A stretch of DNA of 64,000 nucleotides, from NCBI RefSeq assembly GCF_001421355.1, contig NZ_LMKC01000001.1, positions 372,001 to 436,000 on the forward strand, given 5' to 3'. Shown here piece after piece: positions 26,708 through 34,950 of this stretch. Every line of letters starts with the position of its first letter. The stretch's first letter is position 1. Source of the DNA: Sphingomonas sp. Leaf9 (lineage in GTDB: Bacteria > Pseudomonadota > Alphaproteobacteria > Sphingomonadales > Sphingomonadaceae). The notes beneath the pieces are model-generated. The model saw only the letters and a list, made by a program, of their open reading frames with translations. It was not told where the DNA came from and did not search any database. The position numbers and the translations under genes were made by a program.

Positions 26708-27190
26708 TCAGCCGATCCTTGGGCCCAGCAACGCCACCAGCGCCTCGCATCCCGCCTGGTCCTCGGCATCGAACCGGCCGGGCAGCGGGCTGTCGAGGTC
26801 GAGCACCCCGATCAACCGGTCGCCGACGACGATCGGCACCACCAGCTCGCTGCGGCTGTCGGCGTCGCAGGCGATGTGGCCGGGAAAGGCGTGGACATCG
26901 GCGACCAGCTGCGTCGTGCGCGTCTCCGCCGCCGTCCCGCACACGCCGCGCCCCATGGCGATGCGGATGCACGCCGCCTTCCCCTGAAACGGCCCCAGCA
27001 CCAGTTCGTCCTGCGCCAGCCGATAGAAACCGGCCCAGTTCAGGTCGGGCAGATACTGCATCAGCAGCGCCGACGCGTTCGCCATATTGGCAATGGCGTC
27101 ATTCTCCCCGGCGGTCAGCGCATCGAGTGCGGACAGCAGGTCGCGGTACAGGTCGCCCTTGGCGCCGGCGGAAATATCGAACTGGTACAT
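26708..27190 (-). CDS. msrC: GAF-domain free methionine-(R)-sulfoxide reductase
   Basis: A 160-aa GAF protein that reduces free Met-(R)-sulfoxide. The three cysteines used for catalysis and recycling are present in 'GKAACIRIAMGRGVCGTA' and 'HIACDADSRSELVVPI', and 'NWAGFYRL' is a family landmark. Length is normal. Transcribed away from the arfB/rlu genes upstream across a short palindrome (27225-27248). Confidence 0.92.
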   Translation of the reverse strand: MYQFDISAGAKGDLYRDLLSALDALTAGENDAIANMANASALLMQYLPDLNWAGFYRLAQDELVLGPFQGKAACIRIAMGRGVCGTAAETRTTQLVADVHAFPGHIACDADSRSELVVPIVVGDRLIGVLDLDSPLPGRFDAEDQAGCEALVALLGPRIG

Positions 27191-27224
27191 GGGGCGTTAT
27201 GTAGCGCCGGAGGCGCCCGGCACA

Positions 27225-27248
27225 ATCCTCCCCGCTCGCGGGGAGGAT
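27225..27248. repeat. Short palindrome ATCCTCCCC-N6-GGGGAGGAT (family E)
   Basis: Perfect 9-base arms just after the arfB stop on the minus strand. It can form a terminator-like stem, with a short A/T stretch beyond. Related larger elements: 45728-45857 and the shorter 34928-34948. Confidence 0.6.
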
Positions 27249-27249
27249 T

Positions 27250-27675
27250 TCAGTCCATCCGAACCTTCCCCCGCCCGGCCTTCACCTGCGACCTACCCTT
27301 CTTCGCATCCACCCGCCGAACCTGTGACGCCTTGGTCGGCTTGGTCGCGCGGCGCTTCTTGGGCACGATTGTCGCCTCGCGGATCAGCTCGAACAGCCGC
27401 TCGCGCACCTCGCGCCGGTTCATCTCCTGCGAGCGCGAGGCATCGGCGCGCAGCGTCAGCACGCCCTCCTTGGTCAGCCGCGATCCGGCCAGCGCCGCCA
27501 GCCGATGCTTCACCGCCTCGGGCAGCCCCGGCGATGCCACCACGTCGAAGCGCAGCAACACCGCGCTGTCGGTTGTGTTCACATGCTGCCCGCCCGGCCC
27601 CGACGCACGGGTAAAGCTCTCGACCAGCTCGCCGCTGTCGATCGAGATCGACCGGGTAATCGGGATGCGCGGCAA
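27250..27675 (-). CDS. arfB: Peptidyl-tRNA hydrolase ArfB (ribosome rescue)
   Basis: A 141-aa release-factor-like protein. It has the GGQ motif in 'ASGPGGQHVNTTDS' and a basic C-terminal tail ('KKRRATKPTKAS'...) that enters the empty mRNA channel of stalled ribosomes. It frees peptidyl-tRNA from nonstop ribosomes. No ATG is available; the reading starts at TTG 27675, immediately after the rlu stop, so translation is probably coupled. Confidence 0.93.
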   Translation of the reverse strand: MPRIPITRSISIDSGELVESFTRASGPGGQHVNTTDSAVLLRFDVVASPGLPEAVKHRLAALAGSRLTKEGVLTLRADASRSQEMNRREVRERLFELIREATIVPKKRRATKPTKASQVRRVDAKKGRSQVKAGRGKVRMD

Positions 27676-27676
27676 A

Positions 27677-28330
27677 TCAGGCCTCGTCGAACCCCGCCGC
27701 GACGAAGCTCCTCGGCCACGGTGCGGTCACGTCGATCGCCGGCTTGTTGTCGCGCGGCACCATCAGCCCGACGGCGTGGAGCAACATGCCGTGCCGCCCG
27801 CCCCGGCCATAGACCGGATCGCCCGCGACCGGGCAGCCCAGCCCCTCGGCCATGTGCACGCGAATCTGGTGGGTGCGGCCCGTTTCGGGAAACAGTGCGA
27901 TCAGCGCCTGATCGCCCACGGTGCGCAGCACGCGCCAGTTGGTCCGCGCCGGCTTGCCCTTCGCATCGCCGACCATCCGCCACCCGGCCTCGGCGGTGCT
28001 GACCTTGGCCAGCGGCAGGTCGATCTCACCCGATTCGCCCGCCGGAATCCCGTCGAGGATCGCGAGGTAGCGCTTCGTCACCCGCCCCTGTTCGAATGCC
28101 TGCTGGAACCGGGCATGCGCCTTGGGATTGCGCGCGAGCAGCAGGCACCCACTGGTATCGCGGTCCAGCCGGTGGACCGGCGTCGGTTCGCGTTGAAAGG
28201 TGAAGCGGAGTTCGTCCGCACGCCCGACGATGCTCGGCGATCCGTCGCGCGGCGGATCGACCGGCAGGCCGGCAGGTTTGTCGAGGACGATCGCCTCTCC
28301 GTCGATGAACAGTACCAGGTCGTCAAGCAT
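27677..28330 (-). CDS. RluA-family pseudouridine synthase
   Basis: A 217-aa enzyme that isomerises uridine in rRNA or tRNA. The catalytic Asp sits in 'HRLDRDTSGCLLLARN', and 'GRTHQIRVHMA' is the second family motif. There is no S4 domain, as in short members such as RluA or TruC; the target is not clear. I chose the ATG at 28330, which is divergent from the VanY-type gene with 75 bases between. arfB follows directly. Confidence 0.92.
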   Translation of the reverse strand: MLDDLVLFIDGEAIVLDKPAGLPVDPPRDGSPSIVGRADELRFTFQREPTPVHRLDRDTSGCLLLARNPKAHARFQQAFEQGRVTKRYLAILDGIPAGESGEIDLPLAKVSTAEAGWRMVGDAKGKPARTNWRVLRTVGDQALIALFPETGRTHQIRVHMAEGLGCPVAGDPVYGRGGRHGMLLHAVGLMVPRDNKPAIDVTAPWPRSFVAAGFDEA

Positions 28331-28405
28331 TGCGCTCCCTTGCCATCGTTGGCGACGCCATGCCAGTGCGCTTGGGGTGTCGTGCCGACCCAGCCGGAGA
28401 CTTTC

Positions 28406-29191
28406 GTGCGCCGAACCACCCTCGCCCGCCTGTTGCCGCCGCTGAGCCTGCTTGCCGCCTGCGCCCCGACCACCACGCCCGCGCCACCGGTCGCGGTGCC
28501 GACCCCGGCGCCTGCCCCGACGCCGGTCGCACCACCGCGCATCACCGCTTTGCCGCCCGCCGGCCCGACCGGCCCGGTCGAACTGTGCGGGCGCGGGACG
28601 GTACAGCGTACCGGCGACGGCCGGCTGTTCAACCATTTCCCCTATCCCGACATGCCCGCGACCGCGCTGGTCGACGCACCGGCGGCGCTTGGGCAATCGT
28701 GCAAGATCCATCCGGCGATGGCCGCCGACCTCACCCGCCTGCTCGCCGCCGCCGATGGCGATCCGGCGATCGCGGGCACGCTGCGCGCCGTGTCGTGCCA
28801 CCGTTCCGAAGCCTTGCAGCGCCAGACCTTTTGCGGCGGCATCGGCATGAACGGATCGGGCAGCTTCGCCGAACGCGCCTGGGCGTCCGCGCCACCGGGG
28901 CATAGCGAGCATTCGACCGGCTATGTCATCGACTTCGGCACCAGCACGTCGCCCGCCTGCAACGCCGAAGCCTGCTTCGCCGCCACCCCCGCCGGCCGCT
29001 GGCTCCGCGCCAATGCCGCGCGCTTCGGCTTCGAAATGTCGTTCCCGGCGGGCAACCGGCAGCAGGTGAAGTGGGAGCCGTGGCACTGGCGCTGGGTCGG
29101 CACGGCGGCGACCGAAGCCGGCGCGGCACCGGCGCGGTCGCTGTTCCTGCAGGCGCGGACCCGGTTTCCGGCGGAGCCGAAGGTCGATTAG
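28406..29191 (+). CDS. VanY-type D-alanyl-D-alanine carboxypeptidase lipoprotein (M15)
   Basis: A 261-aa lipoprotein. The signal ends in 'LLAAC' (lipobox), followed by a Pro/Ala-rich spacer and the M15 fold: 'SCHRSEALQRQTF', 'PGHSEHSTGYVIDFG' and 'WEPWHWRW' hold the zinc ligands (His, Asp, His). It would trim D-Ala from peptidoglycan peptides. I chose GTG 28406, which has a CGGAGA ribosome site and puts the signal peptide at the N-terminus. Confidence 0.88.
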   Translation: MRRTTLARLLPPLSLLAACAPTTTPAPPVAVPTPAPAPTPVAPPRITALPPAGPTGPVELCGRGTVQRTGDGRLFNHFPYPDMPATALVDAPAALGQSCKIHPAMAADLTRLLAAADGDPAIAGTLRAVSCHRSEALQRQTFCGGIGMNGSGSFAERAWASAPPGHSEHSTGYVIDFGTSTSPACNAEACFAATPAGRWLRANAARFGFEMSFPAGNRQQVKWEPWHWRWVGTAATEAGAAPARSLFLQARTRFPAEPKVD

Positions 29192-29224
29192 GCGTCGACC
29201 ACTCCACGATCCGGTGTCGAGGAT

Positions 29225-29572
29225 TCAGCGAAACTCGTGAATTACCTCAATGGGACCGACGATAGCGGCGTTGAAGGCATCCATCTCCTCCGCCGGTATC
29301 CAATATTCCCGGTGCGCTTTTCCACCGGCATCCTGCACCTGATAGCGGCGAAGATACGCGCGCAGAACCTCGAACCGGGTAACATACCCCGAGCCACTTT
29401 CCCGAACATTCCAATCCCGCGCGATCTTCACCGCATATTCCTCGGTCACCACGGGATAGAAGATGGGCTGTTCCGGCAATCGAGGAGGAAACGCCGACAT
29501 GCCGCTCTCCGCAATCAGGCGCAGTTCGACCGGGCCGACCGGTCGCCACAAGGTGATGGTATCCTCTGTCAT
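29225..29572 (-). CDS. Conserved hypothetical protein, 115 aa
   Basis: A small soluble protein beginning 'WRPVGPVELRLIAESG' with 'AFPPRLPEQPIFYPV' and 'EYAVKIARDWNV'. I recognise this as a widespread family sometimes annotated 'ADP-ribosylation/crystallin J1', but I know of no firm activity and see no ADP-ribosylhydrolase motif. It stands alone, convergent with the VanY-type gene. Confidence 0.7.
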   Translation of the reverse strand: MTEDTITLWRPVGPVELRLIAESGMSAFPPRLPEQPIFYPVVTEEYAVKIARDWNVRESGSGYVTRFEVLRAYLRRYQVQDAGGKAHREYWIPAEEMDAFNAAIVGPIEVIHEFR

Positions 29573-29666
29573 CCGGCAAGCCTAGACACGACCAAACGCG
29601 TTTTCCACCTATCTCCACGCAGCCCTAGTCAGCACCTGACCGCAGACCGGGCAACGCATGATTGCC

Positions 29667-30650
29667 TCACCGCGTCGGCGCAGTAACCCCCGCATCCGTC
29701 TGCACCACCGGCCGCATCGTCCCGTCCGCGTTGTACCGCAGCCGCTCAACCGTCACCGCTCGCCGCCCGATCGCGCCGTTCAGGTCGCCGATCGCCAGCG
29801 TCGCATTGTGCAGGAACAGGTACCAGTCGCCCTTATATTCGACGATCCCCGGATGGATGGTGAAGCTGTACTTGCCCGATCCGGTCAGCTCCCCGCGATA
29901 GGTCCATGGCCCCTTGATCGACGGTGCCGTCGCATAGGACACGCGCTCGTCGCGATGCTTCGACCGGTCGAGCGAGGCATAGGTCAGGTAATAGGTGCCG
30001 TTCCGCGCATGCAGCCACGGCCCCTCTTCAAAATGCGGCGGGGTGATCTCGGTGATCGGCCCGTCGATCTCGATCATGTTGGGCTTCAGCTTCGCGATAT
30101 AGCATTGCCGGTTGCCCCATGCGATCCAGGTCGTGCCGTCCTTGTCGGTGAAGACGGTCGGGTCGATATCTTCCCAGCTGTGCATGCCCTTGGGCGTCAT
30201 CTGGTTGGTGATGAGCGCCGATCCCTTCGCATCGACGAACGGCCCGGTCGGCTTGTCCGACACCGCCACCGCGATCGCCTTGCCCGGATGGGTGTCGTCA
30301 TGCTCGACAGCAGCATAGAACCAGTATTTGCCGTTTTTATAGATTGCCTGGCTGGCCCAGGCATCGGCCTTCGCCCATTTGAAATCGGCGACCTTCATGA
30401 TCGGACCATGGTCGGTCCAATGGCGCATGTCGGTGGTCGAATAGACCAGCCATTCGCGCATGTTGAACATTTCGTCGCGCTGCGCCTGATCGTGCCCGAC
30501 GTACAAATACAGCCGGTCGCCGACGACCAGCGGCGCGGGGTCGGCGGTGAACTTGTCGCGGATGATCGGGTTGCTGCCCGGCACCGGCCGTTCCTGCGCG
30601 CCCGCAACGCCCGCCACCAGCAACGCAGCCCACAACGCTATCCCGCGCAT
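29667..30650 (-). CDS. Secreted glycoside hydrolase family 43
   Basis: A 327-aa five-bladed propeller enzyme that attacks arabinose- or xylose-containing glycans. A signal peptide ends near 'AGVAGAQ'. The catalytic base Asp is in 'NPIIRDKFTADPAPLVV', the pKa-modulating Asp in 'EDIDPTVF', and the acid Glu in 'HFEEGPWLH'. I chose the ATG at 30650 because a GGAGAGGG ribosome site precedes it. Two operators sit just upstream (30661-30701), so it is probably induced by a pentose. Confidence 0.9.
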   Translation of the reverse strand: MRGIALWAALLVAGVAGAQERPVPGSNPIIRDKFTADPAPLVVGDRLYLYVGHDQAQRDEMFNMREWLVYSTTDMRHWTDHGPIMKVADFKWAKADAWASQAIYKNGKYWFYAAVEHDDTHPGKAIAVAVSDKPTGPFVDAKGSALITNQMTPKGMHSWEDIDPTVFTDKDGTTWIAWGNRQCYIAKLKPNMIEIDGPITEITPPHFEEGPWLHARNGTYYLTYASLDRSKHRDERVSYATAPSIKGPWTYRGELTGSGKYSFTIHPGIVEYKGDWYLFLHNATLAIGDLNGAIGRRAVTVERLRYNADGTMRPVVQTDAGVTAPTR

Positions 30651-30660
30651 ATCCCTCTCC

Positions 30661-30684
30661 ATCATCGTTCTTTGCAACGATGAT
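30661..30684. promoter_or_regulatory. Perfect palindrome ATCATCGTT-N6-AACGATGAT before the GH43 gene
   Basis: 9-base arms with no mismatch, ending 11 bases before the GH43 ATG. It may be an operator of a dimeric regulator or a leader hairpin beside the ribosome site. It does not occur elsewhere in the window as far as I can see. Confidence 0.65.
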
Positions 30685-30687
30685 AGC

Positions 30688-30701
30688 CGATAGCGCTAAC
30701 A
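30688..30701. promoter_or_regulatory. LacI-family type operator, xyl-box-like (CGATAGCGCTAACA)
   Basis: Twelve of 14 bases equal TGGTAGCGCTAACA, the xyl box known from xanthomonads, where a LacI-type XylR controls xylan genes. It is upstream of a GH43 gene, which fits pentose control. No LacI regulator lies in the window. Confidence 0.6.
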
Positions 30702-30763
30702 ATCCAACCGGTTGCCGCCAGTAAAACTGCGGGGCGACCCATCAGGCCGCCCCGCGTGTCGCC

Positions 30764-31366
30764 TTATCCGAACACCTTGGTCGCCAGCTCGGCGATACGC
30801 TTGCCCTGATAGCGCGCGCCGCCCAGTTCGACCTCGGTCGGCTGACGGCTGCCATCGCCCGCCGCGATCGTCGACGCGCCATAGGGGGTGCTGCCGTTCA
30901 CTTCGTCCAGCCCCAGATGGCCTTCATAGCCATAATCGAGGCCGACGATGGTCAGGCCATGATGCATCAGGTTGGTGATGATCGAGAACAGCGTGGTTTC
31001 CTGCCCGCCATGCTGCGATGCGGTCGAGGTGAAGGCCCCGCCGATCTTCCCGACCAGTCCGCCCTTGGCCCAGATGCCGCCGGTCGTGTCCCAGAACGCC
31101 GCCATCTGGCTCGACATCCGGCCGTACCGGGTCCCGGTGCCGACGATGATCGCATCATACTTCGTCAGCTCATTGGGATCGGTCAGCTCGGCATGATGGT
31201 CCGCGACCTGGAAACCCGCCGACTTGGCGACCTCCTCGGGTGCGGTTTCACGCACGCGGCGGACGTCCACCTCGGCACCGGCGGCGCGGGCGCCCTCGGC
31301 CACCGCATCGGCCATCTTCGCGATATGGCCATAGGACGAATAATACAGGACCAGAACCTTCGACAT
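30764..31366 (-). CDS. wrbA: NAD(P)H:quinone oxidoreductase WrbA
   Basis: A 200-aa flavodoxin-like FMN protein that reduces quinones by two electrons. '[17 protein letters not shown]' binds the FMN phosphate, and '[18 protein letters not shown]' and '[14 protein letters not shown]' are WrbA signatures. It starts 21 bases after pirin on the same strand, downstream of the LysR/pirin divergent promoter, so it most likely shares that control. Confidence 0.95.
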   Translation of the reverse strand: MSKVLVLYYSSYGHIAKMADAVAEGARAAGAEVDVRRVRETAPEEVAKSAGFQVADHHAELTDPNELTKYDAIIVGTGTRYGRMSSQMAAFWDTTGGIWAKGGLVGKIGGAFTSTASQHGGQETTLFSIITNLMHHGLTIVGLDYGYEGHLGLDEVNGSTPYGASTIAAGDGSRQPTEVELGGARYQGKRIAELATKVFG

Positions 31367-31387
31367 GTGCAGCTACTCCCTCGCGGA

Positions 31388-32086
31388 TTATTCGGAATCG
31401 ACCAGGACGATTTCGGCGTCCTCGGTCGCGGTGATGGTGACGGTCTGCCCACCCGACAGCGCGGCCCCGTCGCGCGCCTGAAAGGCTACGCCGTCGATGG
31501 TGATCGCGCCGGTCGCAGCGACCAGATAGGCGTGACGCCCTTCGCCCACGCTATGTTCCACGCTTTCCCCGGCCTTCAGCGTCGCACCCAGCACCCGCGC
31601 CTCCGCCCGGATGCGCAGCGCGTCGCCGTCATCGTCATATCCGCTGGCCAGCGTGACGAATCGGCCCGAGCGCTCCCCCTTCGGGAACGGCTTGGCACCC
31701 CATGCCGGCGCGCCGCCCTTCTGGCGCGGCTCGATCCAGATCTGGAAGATGCGGGTCGTCTCCGGCTCGAGGTTGTATTCGGCATGGCGGACACCGGTGC
31801 CGGCGCTCATCACCTGTACGTCGCCCGCCGTCGTGCGGCCCTTGTTGCCCAGCGAGTCCTGGTGGGTGATCGCGCCGGAGCGGACATAGGTGATGATCTC
31901 CATGTCCTTGTGCGGGTGCGGCGGAAAGCCGCTGTTCGCGGCGATCTCGTCGTCGTTCCACACCCGGATCGCGCCCCAGCCCATGCGGCTGGGATCGTAA
32001 TAATTGGCGAAGCTGAAATGGTGGCGGGCGTTCAGCCAGCCATGATCGGCATGGCCCAGGCTGGTGAAGTCACGTTTGTCGATCAT
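31388..32086 (-). CDS. Pirin family protein
   Basis: A 232-aa cupin. The N-terminal cupin carries the metal-binding 'PHPHKDMEIITYV' and a second 'MSAGTGVRHAEYN'. The C-terminal cupin is less conserved. Some members are quercetin 2,3-dioxygenases. It is divergent from a LysR regulator with 93 bases between and precedes wrbA. LysR-pirin pairs often respond to aromatic or quinone stress (family knowledge). Confidence 0.9.
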   Translation of the reverse strand: MIDKRDFTSLGHADHGWLNARHHFSFANYYDPSRMGWGAIRVWNDDEIAANSGFPPHPHKDMEIITYVRSGAITHQDSLGNKGRTTAGDVQVMSAGTGVRHAEYNLEPETTRIFQIWIEPRQKGGAPAWGAKPFPKGERSGRFVTLASGYDDDGDALRIRAEARVLGATLKAGESVEHSVGEGRHAYLVAATGAITIDGVAFQARDGAALSGGQTVTITATEDAEIVLVDSE

Positions 32087-32140
32087 CGTCGATCTCCTTG
32101 CTTGACCCCCAAGATAAGCGCGCCGATCATGTCGTAAATG

Positions 32141-32164
32141 GAAACGTCGGAAACCGATCGTTTC
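32141..32164. promoter_or_regulatory. Near-perfect palindrome between pirin and lysR, LysR operator candidate
   Basis: Outer arms GAAACG (32141-32146) and CGTTTC (32159-32164) enclose TCGG-AAA-CCGA and one extra T. It lies in the shared promoter region, 16 bases before the lysR start, as expected for autoregulation and control of the divergent pirin-wrbA operon. Confidence 0.65.
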
Positions 32165-32179
32165 GCGGATGGAGGGGTA

Positions 32180-33082
32180 ATGCGTCTTCCCGATTTCGAA
32201 GCCTGGGCGATGTTCGCCTGCGTCGTCGAACACCGATCGTTCAGCGCCGCGGCCCAGTCGATCGGCGTGTCGAAGGCCACGGTGTCGAAGGCGGTGGCCC
32301 GGCTGGAGACTTCGCTTGGCACCACCCTGTTCCACCGCACCTCGCGCCGCCTGACGCTGACCGACGCCGGGCAGTCGCTCGCCGAGCGCGCCGGGCGCAT
32401 CCTGGCCGAGGCACAGGCGGCGGAGGAACAGGCGCGCGACGCCGCCGCCGCGCCGACCGGACTCGTCCGCATGGCCGCGCCGATGTCGTTCGGCCTCGCC
32501 CATGTCGCCCCGGCGATCGCCGACTTCCTCGAACAACATCCCGGCGTGGAGATCGACCTCACGCTGTCCGATGCGAAGGTCGATATCGTGGCCGAGGGGA
32601 TCGACGTCGCGCTGCGCATCGCCGACCTGCCCGACAGTTCGCTGCGCGCCCGCCGCCTCGCCCCCGTCGCGATTCGCATCGTCGCCGCGCCGACCTATTG
32701 GGATCGGCGCGGCCGGCCGACGCATCCCGCCGATCTGGGCGACCATGCCTGTTTCGGCTATACCAACCTGCCCAGCGCCATCTGGCATTTCCGGCGCGGC
32801 GAAGAGGAGGTCGCGGTGCGCCCGACCGGGCCGCTGGCCACCAACAATGGCGAAGCGCTGCTGCCCGCGCTGTGCGCCGGACTGGGCGTCGCGCGGCTGC
32901 CCGACTTTCTGGTCGATGCCGATATCGCCGCCGGGCGGCTGGAACCCGTCCTGCCCGACTGGAATAGTGGCAGCGTCGCGCTGCACCTCCTCACCCCGCC
33001 GGGCACGCTGCGTCCGGCGCGGGTCGAGGCGCTGATCGACTTCTTCGCCGAACGCTTCCGCCGCAGCTGCAACCAGCGTTAA
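32180..33082 (+). CDS. LysR-family transcriptional regulator
   Basis: A 300-aa regulator with an N-terminal winged HTH ('FSAAAQSIGVSKATVSKAVARLE') and a periplasmic-binding-like effector domain. I chose the ATG at 32180, which has GGAGGGG before it; the ATG at 32138 would add 14 residues and overlap the operator. It likely controls the divergent pirin-wrbA operon and itself. The ligand is unknown. It precedes ctrA on the same strand but a 192-base AT-richer gap separates them. Confidence 0.92.
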   Translation: MRLPDFEAWAMFACVVEHRSFSAAAQSIGVSKATVSKAVARLETSLGTTLFHRTSRRLTLTDAGQSLAERAGRILAEAQAAEEQARDAAAAPTGLVRMAAPMSFGLAHVAPAIADFLEQHPGVEIDLTLSDAKVDIVAEGIDVALRIADLPDSSLRARRLAPVAIRIVAAPTYWDRRGRPTHPADLGDHACFGYTNLPSAIWHFRRGEEEVAVRPTGPLATNNGEALLPALCAGLGVARLPDFLVDADIAAGRLEPVLPDWNSGSVALHLLTPPGTLRPARVEALIDFFAERFRRSCNQR

Positions 33083-33139
33083 TTTTGCTAAATCTTTTCT
33101 TCGGCCTGCCGTTTACCACAACAGAACCCTTCGTTCCGC

Positions 33140-33189
33140 TTAACCAACGGAATTTACGAAGTGTTTTCGATTAGGCAAAAATTAACCTT
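33140..33189 (+). promoter_or_regulatory. ctrA promoter region with two TTAACC half-sites
   Basis: TTAACCAA at 33140-33147 and TTAACCTT at 33182-33189 lie in an AT-rich stretch upstream of ctrA. TTAACC is the typical CtrA half-site, and ctrA is autoregulated in Caulobacter. The second half of each box is not well conserved here. No GANTC methylation site is apparent in this gap. Confidence 0.5.
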
Positions 33190-33274
33190 TTGCCTTCATA
33201 GGTGTTTACGGTAATGTTTTTGCTGCGCGCGGCTCAGGGACGACAGCGCGCCGCGAAACGGGGGATGTAGGCCG

Positions 33275-33976
33275 ATGCGCGTGCTGTTGATCGAGGACGA
33301 GCCGACGACCGCCAAGGCGATCGAGCTGATGCTCACGACCGAGGGGTTCAACATCTACACGACCGATCTGGGCGAAGAAGGCCTCGATTTGGGCAAGCTG
33401 TATGATTACGACATCATATTACTCGATCTGAACCTGCCCGACATGCACGGGTACGATGTTCTGAAGAAGCTGCGTGTCGCACGGGTACAGACCCCGGTGC
33501 TGATCCTGTCGGGCGTCAACGAAATGGATTCGAAGGTCCGCTCGTTCGGCTTCGGTGCCGACGACTACGTGACCAAGCCGTTCCACCGCGAGGAACTGAT
33601 CGCGCGCATCCACGCCGTCGTCCGCCGGTCGAAGGGGCATTCGCAGTCGGTCATCCGCACCGGCAAGCTCTCGGTGAACCTCGATGCCAAGACGGTCGAT
33701 GTCGACGGCGCGCGCGTCCACCTGACGGGCAAGGAATATGCGATGCTGGAGCTGCTCTCGCTCCGCAAGGGCACGACCCTGACCAAGGAAATGTTCCTCA
33801 ACCATCTCTATGGCGGGATGGACGAACCGGAACTGAAGATCATCGACGTCTTCATCTGCAAGCTGCGCAAGAAGCTCAGCATGGCCTGCGAAGGCGACAA
33901 TTATATCGAGACGGTCTGGGGCCGCGGCTATGTGCTGCGCGAACCCGATGAAATGGTCGAGGCCGCGGTCGCGTAA
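33275..33976 (+). CDS. ctrA: Cell-cycle response regulator CtrA
   Basis: A 233-aa OmpR-type regulator. The receiver has D51 as phosphoacceptor ('[15 protein letters not shown]') and K in '[10 protein letters not shown]'; the C-terminal winged helix reads '[25 protein letters not shown]', the CtrA recognition segment. In alphaproteobacteria CtrA controls replication or motility and polarity genes; in sphingomonads flagellar and chemotaxis genes are the more likely targets. The end is Ala-rich ('EAAVA') but differs from the AA end of the Caulobacter degron. Confidence 0.95.
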   Translation: MRVLLIEDEPTTAKAIELMLTTEGFNIYTTDLGEEGLDLGKLYDYDIILLDLNLPDMHGYDVLKKLRVARVQTPVLILSGVNEMDSKVRSFGFGADDYVTKPFHREELIARIHAVVRRSKGHSQSVIRTGKLSVNLDAKTVDVDGARVHLTGKEYAMLELLSLRKGTTLTKEMFLNHLYGGMDEPELKIIDVFICKLRKKLSMACEGDNYIETVWGRGYVLREPDEMVEAAVA

Positions 33977-34010
33977 CGCGGTCCGCCTCCCGACCCATCC
34001 ATTCCCAGCC

Positions 34011-34060
34011 CGTTCGGTTCGAGCAGCTTCGAGCTTGTCGAGAAGCGCCCGTCGAGAACG
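34011..34060. repeat. Intergenic repeat family A, half copy 2
   Basis: Carries CGAGCAGCTTCGAGC followed by the TGTCGAGAAGCG segment as in 10374-10480, but lacks the inverted second half. It lies downstream of ctrA and 30 bases before a family B element. Confidence 0.8.
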
Positions 34061-34090
34061 GGGCAGACACCCCCACCAAACGAGCTTTCG

Positions 34091-34172
34091 TATCCCCGCG
34101 CAGACGGGGATCCAGGGTAACGAGGCGATACGCTTGCGGCTCTGGATTCCCGCCTGCGCGGGGATACGGCCA
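34091..34172. repeat. Intergenic repeat family B, copy 2
   Basis: Starts CCCCGCGCAGACGGGGATCC and ends CCCGCCTGCGCGGGGATACG, matching 11098-11178. It ends one base before the stop of the L,D-transpeptidase gene and may serve as a 3' stem-loop for it and for ctrA. Confidence 0.85.
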
Positions 34173-34173
34173 C

Positions 34174-34842
34174 TTACGCCGTGATCGCGCCGCCCATGTT
34201 CAGCCGCTTGCCGTTGGTGATGATCACCCGGTCGCCGAGCTTCGCTGCCCCGAACAGCTTCTTCGCAAACGCGGTCGGCACCCCGATACAGCCATGCGTC
34301 GCGCCGCCTTCCTGCACATCGCTGCCGTGAATCGAGATACCGTCATTGGTCAGCCGCAGCATGTACGGCATCGGCGCGCCATACAGGTTGCTGACGTGAT
34401 CGGCGTCCTTCTCGGTAATCTTCAGCGCGCCCAGCGGCGTGGGTTTCCAGTCGGCACCATATAGCACCACCGCCGCGCCGATCTCATAGCCATCGCGAAA
34501 CACCGACAGCACCTGCGCATCGAGGTCGATGGTGACGATCAGCTTCCCGCTGGCCGGCGCACCCTCCTCGTCCCATACCCAGCGGCCGTGGGTGAACGGC
34601 CCTTCGATGTTCAGCACGCGCCGGACGACCATCGCCTCCGGCGCGGGCGTCGACACGGCAACCGGAGTCGCGACGGGCATGGGCGCGGGCGCGGGTTTTG
34701 CCGCCGCGACCTTCACAACCGGCTTGGCGGAAACCGGCGCGGGGCGCTCGGCGCTGAGCAGCATCGCTGCCCCGCCCGCCGTGGCCCCGACCACACCGAC
34801 CAGCACTGCCACACCCAACCCGGCTCGCAACGAAACGCCCAT
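34174..34842 (-). CDS. L,D-transpeptidase (YkuD domain), membrane anchored
   Basis: A 222-aa protein with one N-terminal membrane helix (about residues 7-30), a Pro/Ala-rich periplasmic spacer and a YkuD domain. 'HGSDVQEGGATHGCIGVP' holds the catalytic His and Cys. It would form or edit 3-3 crosslinks in peptidoglycan or attach proteins. I chose the ATG at 34842, which has GGAGGAG 4-5 bases before it, over the more upstream ATG at 34899. Confidence 0.9.
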   Translation of the reverse strand: MGVSLRAGLGVAVLVGVVGATAGGAAMLLSAERPAPVSAKPVVKVAAAKPAPAPMPVATPVAVSTPAPEAMVVRRVLNIEGPFTHGRWVWDEEGAPASGKLIVTIDLDAQVLSVFRDGYEIGAAVVLYGADWKPTPLGALKITEKDADHVSNLYGAPMPYMLRLTNDGISIHGSDVQEGGATHGCIGVPTAFAKKLFGAAKLGDRVIITNGKRLNMGGAITA

Positions 34843-34927
34843 CACTCCTCCTGTCGCCCGCCAATGTAGGGCAAGCGGAGCCGCGACACACCCCGGCAAT
34901 CCGGGACGTGCCAGGATGGCACGTTAA

Positions 34928-34948
34928 TCCTCTCCAGAATGGGGAGGA
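34928..34948. repeat. Short palindrome TCCTCTCC-AGAAT-GGGGAGGA (family E)
   Basis: One mismatch between arms. It sits just after the amidohydrolase stop and can act as a 3' stem-loop. Compare 27225-27248. Confidence 0.55.
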
Positions 34949-34950
34949 AA

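Noticed and set aside
26561..28405. Long in-frame extension upstream of the VanY-type gene
   Set aside because: It runs antisense through msrC, arfB and the pseudouridine synthase, all recognisable; the signal peptide with lipobox begins at 28406.
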